From: Haliea sp. E1-2-M8
GTDB lineage: Bacteria; Pseudomonadota; Gammaproteobacteria; Pseudomonadales; Halieaceae
Length of the DNA: 64,000 nt
Direction: 5' to 3'
Assembly: GCF_030649675.1 (NCBI RefSeq)
Contig: NZ_JAUTDR010000020.1
Span: 19,653-83,652 of the forward strand
Shown here: positions 43,090-52,394 of the stretch, in pieces
How the letters are laid out: every line of letters begins with the position of its first letter
Numbering within the stretch: position 1 is the first letter of the stretch
Made by a program: the position numbers and the translations under genes
Notes under the pieces: model-generated
What the model was told of the DNA's origin: nothing
Database searches by the model: none
What the model saw: only the letters and a program-made list of their open reading frames with translations

Positions 43090-44814
43090 ATGGAATCAAC
43101 GTGGAATTTTTGGGGACTCGTCCTGGCCCCCTTGCTGATGCTGGTCGGCGCATGCTCGGACCAGGCTGACCAGGCCCACGCCGCGGCAGCCGCAGTTGCG
43201 GAGCCAAAGCAGTATGACCTGGTTCTGGCCAACGGCACCGTGGTTGATGGCACGGGTAGCGAAGCTTACCCCGCCGATCTCGGGATAGAAGGCGGACGAA
43301 TCGTTGCCATTGGCAAGCTGGATAGCGCAGCCGCGGGGCAGGTGATCGATGTCAGCGGCAAGGTCGTTGCTCCGGGCTTTATCGACGTGCATTCCCATGC
43401 CGACTGGGCCCTGGACGATCCGTCCACGGCGTCAGTCGAAGGTTTCCTGCGGCAGGGCGTGACGACGAGCGTTTATGGAGTGGACGGTTATCTCGACCTT
43501 GAGCACATGCAGCGCTACGCAACGCTTGGCGAGCAGGGTGGCATGGGCACGAACTTCATGGCTTACATCGGCCACAACGCCGTGCGCCGGGAAGTGATGG
43601 AGCTGGAAAATCGCGAGCCGGATGCAGCCGAGTTGCAACGCATGCAGGACCTGGTCAAGGCCGCCATGGATTTTGGTGCGGTCGGCCTCTCCACCGGCCT
43701 GATGTATCTGCCGGGCAGCTACGCGAGCACCGAGGAGGTGGTGGCACTGGCGAAAGTCACCGCGCCCTACGGCGGGGTCTATGACTCGCACGTGCGGGAT
43801 CCCGCCAAAAACCTGCTGGCATCGCACCAGGAGTGTCTGGACATTGGCCTCGCGGCCGGTGTGGACCCGCACCCGGGCCACATCAAGGCGGTGGGCGCGG
43901 GAAACTTTGGCAAGGGCCCCGCTATTGTTCGCCTGGTAGAAGCCGGTATTGCACGCGGGCAGAATGTAACCGTTGATCTGTACCCCTATGATGGCGCCGC
44001 CACCGCCCCGGTGATCGCGCTGCTTTATCCCGGTGACGACGAGCGTGGCAAGGCGCTCAGGCAACGTATGGCAGGCATCATGCGCGACGAGCCTGCGGCA
44101 GGGGATACCATGGAGCAACTGACGCAGGATCTGCGTCAGTACTGGCGGGACACTGCCGGGCAACCGGAGGTTCTGGCACAGACCAGGGCAATCACCGAGG
44201 AACCGCCCGAGGGCCTGTATAGCTGGGTCGAAGTAGTGGGCTACCAGTCGATGCGGATCGTCGTCAGCGAAAACGAGGAGTATGAAGGACGGATGGTCGT
44301 AGATCTGGCGGAGGATCTGGGCGTCACCCCGTTCGAACTATATCGTCAGCTGATCGTCGCGGAAGGTGACAACGCCATGGTCACGCTGGGTGCAATCCAG
44401 GAAGACGATATCCGCATTGTCATGCGTCAGCCCTGGGCGATGATTTCCTCCGATGGTGCCGAAGTCGACCCGGAACATCCGCGGGGTCGAGGAACATTCC
44501 CCAGGGTACTGGGCCGCTACGTACGGGAGTGGGGTGTTCTGGACCTTGAAGATGCCGTACACAAGATGTCCGGGTTGCCGGCGCGGTATCTCAAGCTGAC
44601 CGATCGGGGTGTCCTGCGCGAAGGTGCAGTCGCCGATATTGTGGTATTTGATCCAGAGACAGTTATTGACCGCGCTACCTGGGCGGAGCCCACGCTGTAC
44701 GCCGAGGGCGTGGAACACGTGTTCATCAACGGTGACGCAGCGCTGCTGCACGGAGCGATAACCGAGCAGAGGCTTGGGCGGTTTGTGCCGTTTGCGCCCG
44801 AGACTACGCCATAG
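43090..44814 (+). CDS. Lipoprotein N-acyl-D-amino-acid deacylase-like amidohydrolase
   Basis: A 574-residue D-aminoacylase-family protein with a lipobox (LLMLVGAC), so it should be membrane-anchored. Catalytic features: HSH in FIDVHSHADWALD, H in GVYDSHVRDP, H in HPGHIKAVG, and D in MISSDGAEVDPE; the C-terminal region contains ADIVVFDPETVID and EHVFINGDAAL. D-aminoacylase-type enzymes include N-acyl-D-glutamate and N-acyl-D-aspartate deacylases; the specific substrate is unknown. ATG 43090 is chosen because the lipobox signal starts there, with AGGGAG upstream; the frame begins at 43057. It is 40 bp downstream of the receptor. Confidence 0.88.
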   Translation: MESTWNFWGLVLAPLLMLVGACSDQADQAHAAAAAVAEPKQYDLVLANGTVVDGTGSEAYPADLGIEGGRIVAIGKLDSAAAGQVIDVSGKVVAPGFIDVHSHADWALDDPSTASVEGFLRQGVTTSVYGVDGYLDLEHMQRYATLGEQGGMGTNFMAYIGHNAVRREVMELENREPDAAELQRMQDLVKAAMDFGAVGLSTGLMYLPGSYASTEEVVALAKVTAPYGGVYDSHVRDPAKNLLASHQECLDIGLAAGVDPHPGHIKAVGAGNFGKGPAIVRLVEAGIARGQNVTVDLYPYDGAATAPVIALLYPGDDERGKALRQRMAGIMRDEPAAGDTMEQLTQDLRQYWRDTAGQPEVLAQTRAITEEPPEGLYSWVEVVGYQSMRIVVSENEEYEGRMVVDLAEDLGVTPFELYRQLIVAEGDNAMVTLGAIQEDDIRIVMRQPWAMISSDGAEVDPEHPRGRGTFPRVLGRYVREWGVLDLEDAVHKMSGLPARYLKLTDRGVLREGAVADIVVFDPETVIDRATWAEPTLYAEGVEHVFINGDAALLHGAITEQRLGRFVPFAPETTP

Positions 44815-44945
44815 TTGGTTGAAAGCGGGCCGATCCTGCAAGTGCTTGCTACACCCGGGGCAGCCTACACCCGCAAGCTGCTGACAACGGTGCCCCGGTT
44901 GTACCACACCTGGCCCATGATTACTGGCTAGAAGGAACCTCGCCC

Positions 44946-46664
44946 ATGTCGCTCTCCATTCGAATACTCACCACCCTGCTGGCACTGCTGCTGGCTGCGG
45001 GTTGCAGCGAGCGCCAGCAGGCGCCGGATGCTTCTGCTCCGCGCTACGACCTTATTATCGACAATGGCGTTGTCTATGATGGGTCGGGAACATCCCCTGT
45101 TCAGAGCCGCATCGCCATCAACGGCGACCGCATCGTCGCTGTCGGTGATCTTGAGGGCGCTGTCGCTGAGCGCAGGCTGGACGCCGGGGGGCTGGCGGTC
45201 GCTCCGGGGTTCATCAATATGCTGAGTTGGGCCACGGAGTCCCTGATCGAGGACGGGCGTGGCCTCTCCGACATCGCGCAGGGCGTGACCCTGGAGGTTT
45301 TCGGCGAGGGCTGGTCCATGGGGCCGCTCACCGAGGCGATGAAAGACGAGGATCGCCAGCGCCAGACCGACTTTCGCTATGACATTGAGTGGACCACGCT
45401 GGGCGAATACCTGAAGTTCCTCGAACAGCGCGGGGTCTCGCCCAATGTCGCCTCGTTCGTAGGTGCGACCACGCTACGCATCAAGCATGTAGGCTACGAG
45501 AACCGGCCGCCGACCGCGGACGAGTTGCAGGGAATGCGCGACGATGTGGCGCTGGCCATGGAGGAGGGCGCCATGGGCGTCGGCTCCTCGCTGATCTACA
45601 TGCCGGCCTTCTACGCGGACACGGAGGAGCTGATTGCCCTGGTGGACGTGGCCGCCGACTACGGTGGCTCCTACATCACCCACATGCGCTCGGAAGGGAA
45701 CCGGCTGTTGGAAGCGGTGGATGAAGTGCTGGCCATTGCCGAGGCCACGGGTGCGCCAGTGGAAATCTATCATCTGAAAGCGGCGGGCAAGGATAATTGG
45801 GAGAAAATGGACCAGGTTATCGACCGGATCAATGCGGCCCGGGCCGAAGGCGTGGATATCCGCGCCAACATGTATACCTATACGGCGGGCTCGACCGGCC
45901 TCAACGCCGCCATGCCACCCTGGGTACAGGAGGGCGGTTTCGATGCCTGGGTGGCGCGACTGCGGGATCCGGAAATCCGCGCCCGAGTGCTGGAAGAAAT
46001 CGAGACACCAACGGATGCCTGGGAGAACATCTACCTGGCCTCCGGCGGTGCCGACAACGTCCTGCTGGTGGGTTTTCGCAGCGACGCATTGAAGCCACTT
46101 GCCGGCAAGACCCTGGCGGAAATCGCCGCCATGCGCGGCAGCACTCCGGCCGAGACCATGGTCGACCTCGTGATCGAGGACAACAGCCGGGTCGATGCCG
46201 TCTATTTCATGATGTCGGAAGAGAATCTGGTCAAGCAGATTGCCCAGCCCTGGATGAGCTTTCAATCCGACGCCGCGGCACTCGCCCCGGAGGGCGTGTT
46301 CCTGAACAGCAGTACTCACCCGCGTGCCTACGGCAACTTCGCCCGCCTGTTGGGCAAGTATGTTCGCGAGGATGGTGTGCTCACGCTGCGGGAGGCGGTG
46401 CGTCGGCTGACCTCGCTGCCTGCGGGGCATCTCGGGCTCGCTGACCGGGGTGTGCTGGCGGCGGGATATTACGCCGATATCGTTATTTTCGATCCCGACA
46501 CCATCCAGGACCATGCCACTTACCTGGAGCCCCATCAGTTGGCCAGCGGTGTACGCCATGTGTTCGTCAACGGGGAGCAGGTGCTGGCCGACGGAGTGCA
46601 TACCGGCGCCATGCCGGGGCGCGCTGTCCGCGGTCCGGGGTATGTGGGCTCGCCTGCCCTGTGA
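44946..46664 (+). CDS. Lipoprotein amidohydrolase of the D-aminoacylase family lacking the HxH motif
   Basis: A 572-residue protein with a lipobox (LLLAAGC). Overall it follows the same family as the gene before it (ALDD-like region, SYITHMRSEG, EIYHLKAAG, MSFQSDAAAL, GYYADIVIFDPDTI), but the first-strand metal pair HxH is absent: the segment reads FINMLSWATESLIEDG. The glutamate in VTLEVFGEG is kept. So the alpha metal site of normal amidohydrolases is lost while the beta-site ligands appear retained. I recall other members with the same INMLSWA-type segment; the function is not established. It is 131 bp downstream of the other lipoprotein and probably in the same unit. Confidence 0.87.
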   Translation: MSLSIRILTTLLALLLAAGCSERQQAPDASAPRYDLIIDNGVVYDGSGTSPVQSRIAINGDRIVAVGDLEGAVAERRLDAGGLAVAPGFINMLSWATESLIEDGRGLSDIAQGVTLEVFGEGWSMGPLTEAMKDEDRQRQTDFRYDIEWTTLGEYLKFLEQRGVSPNVASFVGATTLRIKHVGYENRPPTADELQGMRDDVALAMEEGAMGVGSSLIYMPAFYADTEELIALVDVAADYGGSYITHMRSEGNRLLEAVDEVLAIAEATGAPVEIYHLKAAGKDNWEKMDQVIDRINAARAEGVDIRANMYTYTAGSTGLNAAMPPWVQEGGFDAWVARLRDPEIRARVLEEIETPTDAWENIYLASGGADNVLLVGFRSDALKPLAGKTLAEIAAMRGSTPAETMVDLVIEDNSRVDAVYFMMSEENLVKQIAQPWMSFQSDAAALAPEGVFLNSSTHPRAYGNFARLLGKYVREDGVLTLREAVRRLTSLPAGHLGLADRGVLAAGYYADIVIFDPDTIQDHATYLEPHQLASGVRHVFVNGEQVLADGVHTGAMPGRAVRGPGYVGSPAL

Positions 46665-46696
46665 TAAGCTTTACCGAGCAGCTTCAGGGGTGAATC

Positions 46697-47020
46697 ATGA
46701 TTCGCAATACTGTATTCAAGGTGGCCGCGTTGGCCGCTTTTACGCTCGCGTTACCAGCCTGCACCTGGGTCAAGATCCCGGACGACGCGCGGGCGGTTGA
46801 GCTGGTTGAAGCCAGTGCCGTTGGCAACTGTCAGCGTCTCGGCAAAGTGTCGACCAGCGTGGCCTGGAAGGTGGCCGGTATCGAACGCAGCGAGAACAAG
46901 GTGCGGGTAGAGCTGGATAACCTCGCTCGCGACCGCGCGTTTGGCATGGGCGGCAACACCATAGTGCGTGAATCAATCAGCGAGGGCACCGGCGAGTACA
47001 GCGCCTACAAGTGTCCCTGA
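46697..47020 (+). CDS. DUF4156 lipoprotein
   Basis: A 107-residue small lipoprotein: signal KVAALAAFTLALPAC (lipobox LPAC), then the DUF4156 body with VEASAVGNCQRLGKVSTSV and a NLARDRAFGMGGNTIVRES segment. Family members are outer- or inner-membrane lipoproteins of unknown role, often with a two-cysteine C-terminal pattern; here a CP end is seen. ATG 46697 is 32 bp after the amidohydrolase stop, so it may belong to the same unit. Its last 48 bp overlap, in the opposite direction, the end of the ggt gene. Confidence 0.85.
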   Translation: MIRNTVFKVAALAAFTLALPACTWVKIPDDARAVELVEASAVGNCQRLGKVSTSVAWKVAGIERSENKVRVELDNLARDRAFGMGGNTIVRESISEGTGEYSAYKCP

Positions 47021-48709
47021 GTCCTTGTGCTCAGGGGTCCGGTTTACCCGCCGCGCCACCCCCCTGCCGCGGCTGTCGGCAGCCGTCTCAACGCCTTTCT
47101 CCGTCACCTTGATAGCCTGGATATCGCCGAGGTCGCCCCAGTCGTTGGGCACCACGGTATAACCCATCTTTTCCAGCGCCAGACGCAGGTTTGCACTGAT
47201 CGGGCGCTGGTCGTGGCGCAGCACCCGGGCCTCGGGCAACTGGTGGTGAAAACGGGTGGCGTCTACCGCGGCCTGCAGGGACATGTCGAAGTCGTACAGG
47301 TTGAGAATCACCTGGAACACCGAGGTGAAGATAGTACTGCCCCCGGGGGTGCCGATGATCAGGGCGGGTTTGCCATCCTGCAGCAGGATGGTCGGGGTCA
47401 TGGAGGACAGCATGCGCTTGCCCGGCGCGATCGCATTGCGCGCGTTGCCGATGACGCCAAAGGCGTTGGGCACGCCGGGCTTGGCCGAGAAGTCGTCCAT
47501 TTCATTGTTGAGCAGAAAACCGGCCTCTTCCACCACGACACCGGAACCGAAATCCCAATTGAGGGTGTAGGTCAAAGCTACGCTGTTGCCCTCGCCATCG
47601 AGGATGGAGAAGTGGGTGGTATCCGGTGATTCCAGGCCCGGCGGCACCGCGGCCGGGCTTGAAATGCGTGCCGGATCGACCCCCGCGGCCCGCGCAGCCA
47701 GATAATCCGGGGCCAGCAGAGCGGCTACGGGTACATCCACATGGTCCGGATCACCCAGGTACGCGGCGCGGTCTGCGAATGCGCGTTTTTTCAGTTCAGC
47801 GAGCAGGTGAATGTAGGGCGCCGAGTTGTGCTCGAGGCCTGCAATTGCGGGAGCGATGGCGTCGCGCAGGGCCAGAAGCTGCAGCAGGGCGATGCCGCCG
47901 GAACTGGGGGGCGGCGCGGAAAGCACGGTGTAGTCCCGCCACTGCAGTTGCAGCGGCTCGCGCCACTGCGCCCGGTAATCCGCCAGGTCCTGCAGCGTGA
48001 TCAAGCCGCCACTGCGCTGCATTTGCGCTACCAGCAAGCGGGCGGTGACTCCCCGATAGAAGTCCTCGGGGTCAACGGCAATCCGCTCCAGAGTGGCTGC
48101 CAGTGCGGCTTGCCGGAACGGTTTTCCGGTGCCCATGCCGCCATAGTGGGCGGCGAAATTGGTTTCCCCTGCAGTTTCTTCAATCTTGCCCTGGGCCATC
48201 GCCGCGAGACCCGCCGGGACTTCGAAGCCCTCGCGCGCCAGGGTGATCGCCGGCTGTAGCAGGCGGCTCCAGGGCTGGCTGCCATAGCGGGTATGGGCCA
48301 GCTGCAGGCCGCGTACGGTACCGGGCACACCGGAAGCGAGGCCGCCGATGAGCGACGCCCGCTGCACGAACTCGCCGTCCTCATCGAGATACATGTCGCG
48401 GTTCGCCGCCTGCGGTGCACGCTCGCGGAAGTCGAGGAATTGCGCGTCGCCGTCGATGACGCTCAGCATAAAGCCGCCGCCACCGATATTGCCGGCCTCC
48501 GGGTAGGTCACCGCAAGCACGAATGCCGCGGCGACCGCGGCATCGATTGCGTTACCGCCGTCCTCGAGCACCCGCGCGGCTGCGTCTGCCGAGTAGCGGT
48601 CCGGCATCGCGATGGCGCCGCCGGAGGCGGCCCAGCCCTGGCTCGCACAGAGCAGTAACAGCAGGCTGCTGCAGAGCGCGGCCAGATGGCTGCAAAGGGT
48701 GAGCTTCAA
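46973..48709 (-). CDS. ggt: Gamma-glutamyltransferase (gamma-glutamyltranspeptidase)
   Basis: A 578-residue exported enzyme that removes or transfers gamma-glutamyl groups from glutathione and gamma-glutamyl peptides, including D-gamma-glutamyl ones in some bacteria. The signal peptide is LCSHLAALCSSLLLLLC to GWAA. The autoprocessing/nucleophile Thr is in PDTTHFSILDGEGNS; the large-subunit motif GNIGGGGFML and the small-subunit SSMTPTILLQDGKPALIIG and GTPGGSTIF are intact. The C-terminus is odd: after ADSRGRGVARR it runs about 30 residues past where homologues usually end, into the antisense of the DUF4156 gene. The ATG at 48709 diverges from gspA. It would free glutamate from gamma-linked peptides, fitting the neighbouring genes. 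Confidence 0.92.
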   Translation of the reverse strand: MKLTLCSHLAALCSSLLLLLCASQGWAASGGAIAMPDRYSADAAARVLEDGGNAIDAAVAAAFVLAVTYPEAGNIGGGGFMLSVIDGDAQFLDFRERAPQAANRDMYLDEDGEFVQRASLIGGLASGVPGTVRGLQLAHTRYGSQPWSRLLQPAITLAREGFEVPAGLAAMAQGKIEETAGETNFAAHYGGMGTGKPFRQAALAATLERIAVDPEDFYRGVTARLLVAQMQRSGGLITLQDLADYRAQWREPLQLQWRDYTVLSAPPPSSGGIALLQLLALRDAIAPAIAGLEHNSAPYIHLLAELKKRAFADRAAYLGDPDHVDVPVAALLAPDYLAARAAGVDPARISSPAAVPPGLESPDTTHFSILDGEGNSVALTYTLNWDFGSGVVVEEAGFLLNNEMDDFSAKPGVPNAFGVIGNARNAIAPGKRMLSSMTPTILLQDGKPALIIGTPGGSTIFTSVFQVILNLYDFDMSLQAAVDATRFHHQLPEARVLRHDQRPISANLRLALEKMGYTVVPNDWGDLGDIQAIKVTEKGVETAADSRGRGVARRVNRTPEHKDSGTLVGAVLAGALAD

Positions 48710-48889
48710 TGGGTGCAGGCAATGGATGGCAGTTCTCCTCAGGTATGTCGCCTATCGTCAGGCCTATTGAACGTTGCGAATGGGCTGCGGTCAACGGCAG
48801 ACCATGGTCAGTACTTGCGGCATGGCGCCCCCTGCTTCCCTTGGGCATAATGAGTGCCTGATTTCGGGGCACGGGCAGCGCGGTTGCAG

Positions 48890-50584
48890 ATGTATCACCA
48901 GTATTTTGGCCTCAACGAAGCACCTTTCTCCATCGCGGTAAATCCGCGCTATCTGTTCATGAGCCCCCGGCATCGGGATGCTCTGGCCCATCTGCTGTAC
49001 GGGGTCGGGGCAGGTGGAGGCTTTATCCTGCTGACCGGCGAGGTCGGCACCGGCAAGACCACTATCAACCGCTGTCTGCTGGAACAGCTGCCGCCGGCAA
49101 CGGAGGTCGCCATTATCCTCAACCCCGCACTGAACGCACTGGAATTGCTGGCGACGGTCTGCGATGAGCTGGGGATAAGCTACGACGGCCAGCAGCCCAC
49201 ACTGAAGACCCTGACCGACAGCCTGCACCGTTTTCTGTTGCAGAACCACGCGGACGGGCGCAAAACGGTGTTGATGATCGACGAGGCCCAACACCTGGAC
49301 GTCGACGTACTGGAACAGATCCGCCTGCTCACCAACCTCGAAACCAACAGCGAGAAACTGCTGCAGATCATTCTTATCGGCCAGCCGGAACTGGCGCAGC
49401 TGCTGCAGCGCCCGGAATTGCGCCAGCTTAACCAGCGCATCACTGCCCGCTATAACCTGGCGCCACTGAGCCCGGAAGAAACCGGCGCCTACATCCGCCA
49501 CCGCTTGCAGGTGGCCGGGCTGGCACCCGGGCGCGAACTGTTTCCGCCGGATGTGGTGCGTGGTATACACCGGACGACCCGGGGCATTCCGCGCCTGATC
49601 AACGTGCTCTGTGACCGCATTCTGCTGGGGACCTATGGCCGCAATCGCCCCCGTGCCGACCGGGATATGCTGGCGGTGGCGGCTGCCGAGGTCATGGGGG
49701 AAGAGGGCGTCGGCCGCAGTCGTTCACGCCGTGCGCTGTGGTTCGGTGCCGGCGCGGTGCTGCTGGCCGCGCTGTTATTTTTGCTGTGGTGGCTATGGTC
49801 GCAAGGGCCTGTACCCGCCGTCGAGCCTGCGATATCCCCGGCCGCTGGGGAAGCGGTGCCGGCGGTGCCCACTCCTGCAGCTGCAGAGGCACCCGCGGCG
49901 CCGGTAGCCCCGGCTCCGGTGGTAGCTCCGGAGCCGGCAGCAACCGACAGCAGCTGGCAGCTGGCCCCGCAGGCGGCGCTGGAGCATCTCTGGCAGCTGC
50001 AGGCCGAGGGCCCGGCGCCGCAGCTGGATCAACTCTGTGACGATGCGATCCGCTTTCCCCTGAGCTGTTTGCGCGGCCGCGCCGAGACCTGGCAGGAACT
50101 GCTGGCGCTGCAGCGCCCGCTGCTGCTGGATCTGGTGACGCCGGCGCGCTTTGCCGCCGCGGCATTGTTCCTGGGTGAGGAAAAAGGCCGCGCCCTGCTG
50201 TGGTCCGGGAATGCCCTGCAGAGTGTTCCCTTCACCGAGGTGGCAGCGCTGTGGCGCGGCGGCTACCGCCTGCTGTGGCGGCCGCCGGCTGGATTCAGCG
50301 GCCCCATAGGTCGCGCCGAGGTCAGCCCCGCGGTGGCCGATGTGGCGACGCTGTTCGCGCGTCTGGATGGGCAGCCCCAGCCCCTGGCGGACAATCGCTA
50401 TACTGCGGCCCTGGCCGACCGCGTGCGCCTGTTCCAGCGCGAGCAACAACTGCTGGCGGACGGCGTGGTGGGGGAGCAGACCCTGTTGCGTCTCAATTTG
50501 CTGGCGGGCCGCGATCTATCCGCTCAGGCCGCCCTGGAGTCATTGAGGGCGGACACCGCAGCCACAGGGGAGCCCACGCCATGA
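48890..50584 (+). CDS. gspA: GspA/ExeA-type AAA ATPase with peptidoglycan-binding domain
   Basis: A 564-residue inner-membrane ATPase that helps GspB insert the type II secretin through the peptidoglycan. The N-terminal AAA domain has the Walker A motif GEVGTGKTTINR, Walker B VLMIDEAQ, and DRILLGTYGRNRPRADRD near its end. A membrane helix (about residues 278-300, ALWFGAGAVLLAALLFLLWW) precedes an Ala/Pro/Glu linker and a C-terminal peptidoglycan_binding_1 domain (RVRLFQREQQLLADGVVGEQ). ATG 48890 begins the conserved MYHQYFGLNEAPFSI; the frame extends to 48854. gspB follows 43 bp downstream. No other gsp genes are in this window. Confidence 0.93.
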   Translation: MYHQYFGLNEAPFSIAVNPRYLFMSPRHRDALAHLLYGVGAGGGFILLTGEVGTGKTTINRCLLEQLPPATEVAIILNPALNALELLATVCDELGISYDGQQPTLKTLTDSLHRFLLQNHADGRKTVLMIDEAQHLDVDVLEQIRLLTNLETNSEKLLQIILIGQPELAQLLQRPELRQLNQRITARYNLAPLSPEETGAYIRHRLQVAGLAPGRELFPPDVVRGIHRTTRGIPRLINVLCDRILLGTYGRNRPRADRDMLAVAAAEVMGEEGVGRSRSRRALWFGAGAVLLAALLFLLWWLWSQGPVPAVEPAISPAAGEAVPAVPTPAAAEAPAAPVAPAPVVAPEPAATDSSWQLAPQAALEHLWQLQAEGPAPQLDQLCDDAIRFPLSCLRGRAETWQELLALQRPLLLDLVTPARFAAAALFLGEEKGRALLWSGNALQSVPFTEVAALWRGGYRLLWRPPAGFSGPIGRAEVSPAVADVATLFARLDGQPQPLADNRYTAALADRVRLFQREQQLLADGVVGEQTLLRLNLLAGRDLSAQAALESLRADTAATGEPTP

Positions 50585-50627
50585 TGGCAACAACAGCCCT
50601 GAAAGTGACGGGCATCGGGGTATGGGC

Positions 50628-51485
50628 ATGTCGCTGATTCTTGAAGCGCTGAATCGCGCCCGGCGCGAGCAGCACAACGCGGCGCCGGTACCGGGTGTGG
50701 ACAGCGAACATTATTACCCCTCTGTCGACCAGAGTCCCTGGCGGCAGCGCGGTATGCTGGCCGCCCTGGCTCTGGCTCTGCTGGTGATCGGCGTGTTGCT
50801 GGGTCGGGAGTTCAGCCGCGGCGGGGCTGAAGCGCCCGTCTCGCCAGCTGAGCGGCAGCCTGTGGTCACGGAAACCCCGGAATCGCTTGCTGCGCCCCCT
50901 CCGGTGCCTGCAACGCCTGAACCGGAGGCCGAGCCAGCCATGGAGGCACAGCAGCCACAGGAGGCACAAGACACGCCAGTGGTCCCGGAGCAAGCCCCGG
51001 AGACAGACCCTGAAATGGTTGAACCTGTCGTGGCCGCATCCCCCGCGCAGCCACCGCCCTCGACGGCTGGCACGGGAACCAGTGCGGAGGTCGCCGCTCT
51101 GTACCAGCAGTCCACTGCGCCGGAGGAGGCCTCTGAACCCGCCCCGGCAGCGGCAACCGCCAGCGAGGAGCCCGTGGACATTGCCAGCCTGGTGACCGCC
51201 GCGGAACAAGCGCTGGAAGATGTGCGGTTGACTGAGCACTCGGCGCCGTTCCTTGGCGACCTTTCCCAGCAGCGCAAGGACGCTGTCCCCACCCTGATGT
51301 ACCTGCAGCACGATTACCGGTCTGAAGGAGAGTCGACTGTCACCATCAATGGCCAGCAGGCGCGGGCGGGGCAAAGCGTCGGTCGCGGCGTTACCGTCGA
51401 GGAAATCCTGCCCGATTCGGTGGTGTTGAGCCATGCTGGGGAGCAGTTTCGTTTGCGTGCCCTCAACAGCTGGGTGAACCTGTAA
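50628..51485 (+). CDS. gspB: GspB/ExeB-type general secretion accessory protein
   Basis: A 285-residue protein. The start MSLILEALNRARREQ is the family hallmark; ATG 50628 is chosen, but an ATG at 50622 is in frame. One membrane helix (MLAALALALLVIGVLLG) follows, then a long Pro/Glu/Ala-rich linker, and a C-terminal globular domain (YLQHDYRSEGESTVTINGQQ onward) typical of T2SS_GspB. GspA-GspB complexes reorganise peptidoglycan for secretin assembly. Confidence 0.92.
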   Translation: MSLILEALNRARREQHNAAPVPGVDSEHYYPSVDQSPWRQRGMLAALALALLVIGVLLGREFSRGGAEAPVSPAERQPVVTETPESLAAPPPVPATPEPEAEPAMEAQQPQEAQDTPVVPEQAPETDPEMVEPVVAASPAQPPPSTAGTGTSAEVAALYQQSTAPEEASEPAPAAATASEEPVDIASLVTAAEQALEDVRLTEHSAPFLGDLSQQRKDAVPTLMYLQHDYRSEGESTVTINGQQARAGQSVGRGVTVEEILPDSVVLSHAGEQFRLRALNSWVNL

Positions 51486-51554
51486 TGACGCATGGAACCG
51501 GTGGTGTGAAAAAGTGCTTGGAGAAAATGAGGTAAGGCATCCGGTATCGAGATC

Positions 51555-52394
51555 ATGAGATTTATCATCGCCCTCGCTCTCCTGTTTCTGTTTGCCGTCC
51601 TCGTTCTGGGTGCCCTTCTTTGGTGGGACCTGCGCGCGGACAGGGCGGAATGGCAGCGTCTCGCCGCGCTCCAGCCCGAGGCTCCGCAACGTTTCTCCGG
51701 CGAGTTGGTCGCGGACCTGCCCGAACCTGCACGGCGCTACTTCAGCTTCATGATCGAGCCGGGAACGCCGCTGCTGCGAGTCGTCGAAATTGCGATGACC
51801 GGCCAGTTCAGTCTCGGGAACAAGGACAACCCGGCCTATCAGCCGATGGTGGCGCGCCAGATCCTCGCCGCTCCCGATGGCTTCGTTTGGTCCATGCGCA
51901 CCCGCGGCTGGATGCCGCTCTCGGGGTCGGACTCCGGATTGTGGACACGGTTTCGTATCTTCGGGTTGATTCCGGTCGCGCGGCCTGGTGGCACCCCGGA
52001 TCACACGCGGTCGGCGTTCGGCCGCTACGTTGCCGAGGCCGTGGTCTGGACCCCCGCGGCCCTCTTGCCCGGGCCGGGGGTCACCTGGGCGGCAGTGGAC
52101 GACGACACCGCGCGGGTGACTGTCCGCCACGGCGATCTGAGCCAGGCGGTGGACGTGACCGTCGATAGCGACGGCAGGCCCGTCGTTGCATCGTTCCAGC
52201 GCTGGAGCAACGCCAACCCTGACAAGGTACATCGATTGCAGCCCTTCGGCGCCTCCATGTCGGATTTCCGCGAGGTCGGCGGCTATCGCCTGCCGTTCCG
52301 GGTCGAGGCGGGCAACATGTTCGGAACCGACGCCTATTTTCCTTTTTTTCTCGCCGATGTCACTGCAATCCGGTTTCCTGGAGCAACGCCATGA
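51555..52394 (+). CDS. DUF6544-family protein with N-terminal membrane helix
   Basis: A 279-residue protein: one N-terminal helix (IIALALLFLFAVLVLGALLW) and a soluble domain carrying PEPARRYFSFMIEPGTPLL, LAAPDGFVWSMRTRG and the ending FFLADVTAIRFPG. DUF6544 (also reported as DUF6920) has no known role. The start is ATG 51555. It overlaps the alpha/beta hydrolase gene by 4 nt (ATGA), so the two are translated together. No function is claimed. Confidence 0.82.
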   Translation: MRFIIALALLFLFAVLVLGALLWWDLRADRAEWQRLAALQPEAPQRFSGELVADLPEPARRYFSFMIEPGTPLLRVVEIAMTGQFSLGNKDNPAYQPMVARQILAAPDGFVWSMRTRGWMPLSGSDSGLWTRFRIFGLIPVARPGGTPDHTRSAFGRYVAEAVVWTPAALLPGPGVTWAAVDDDTARVTVRHGDLSQAVDVTVDSDGRPVVASFQRWSNANPDKVHRLQPFGASMSDFREVGGYRLPFRVEAGNMFGTDAYFPFFLADVTAIRFPGATP

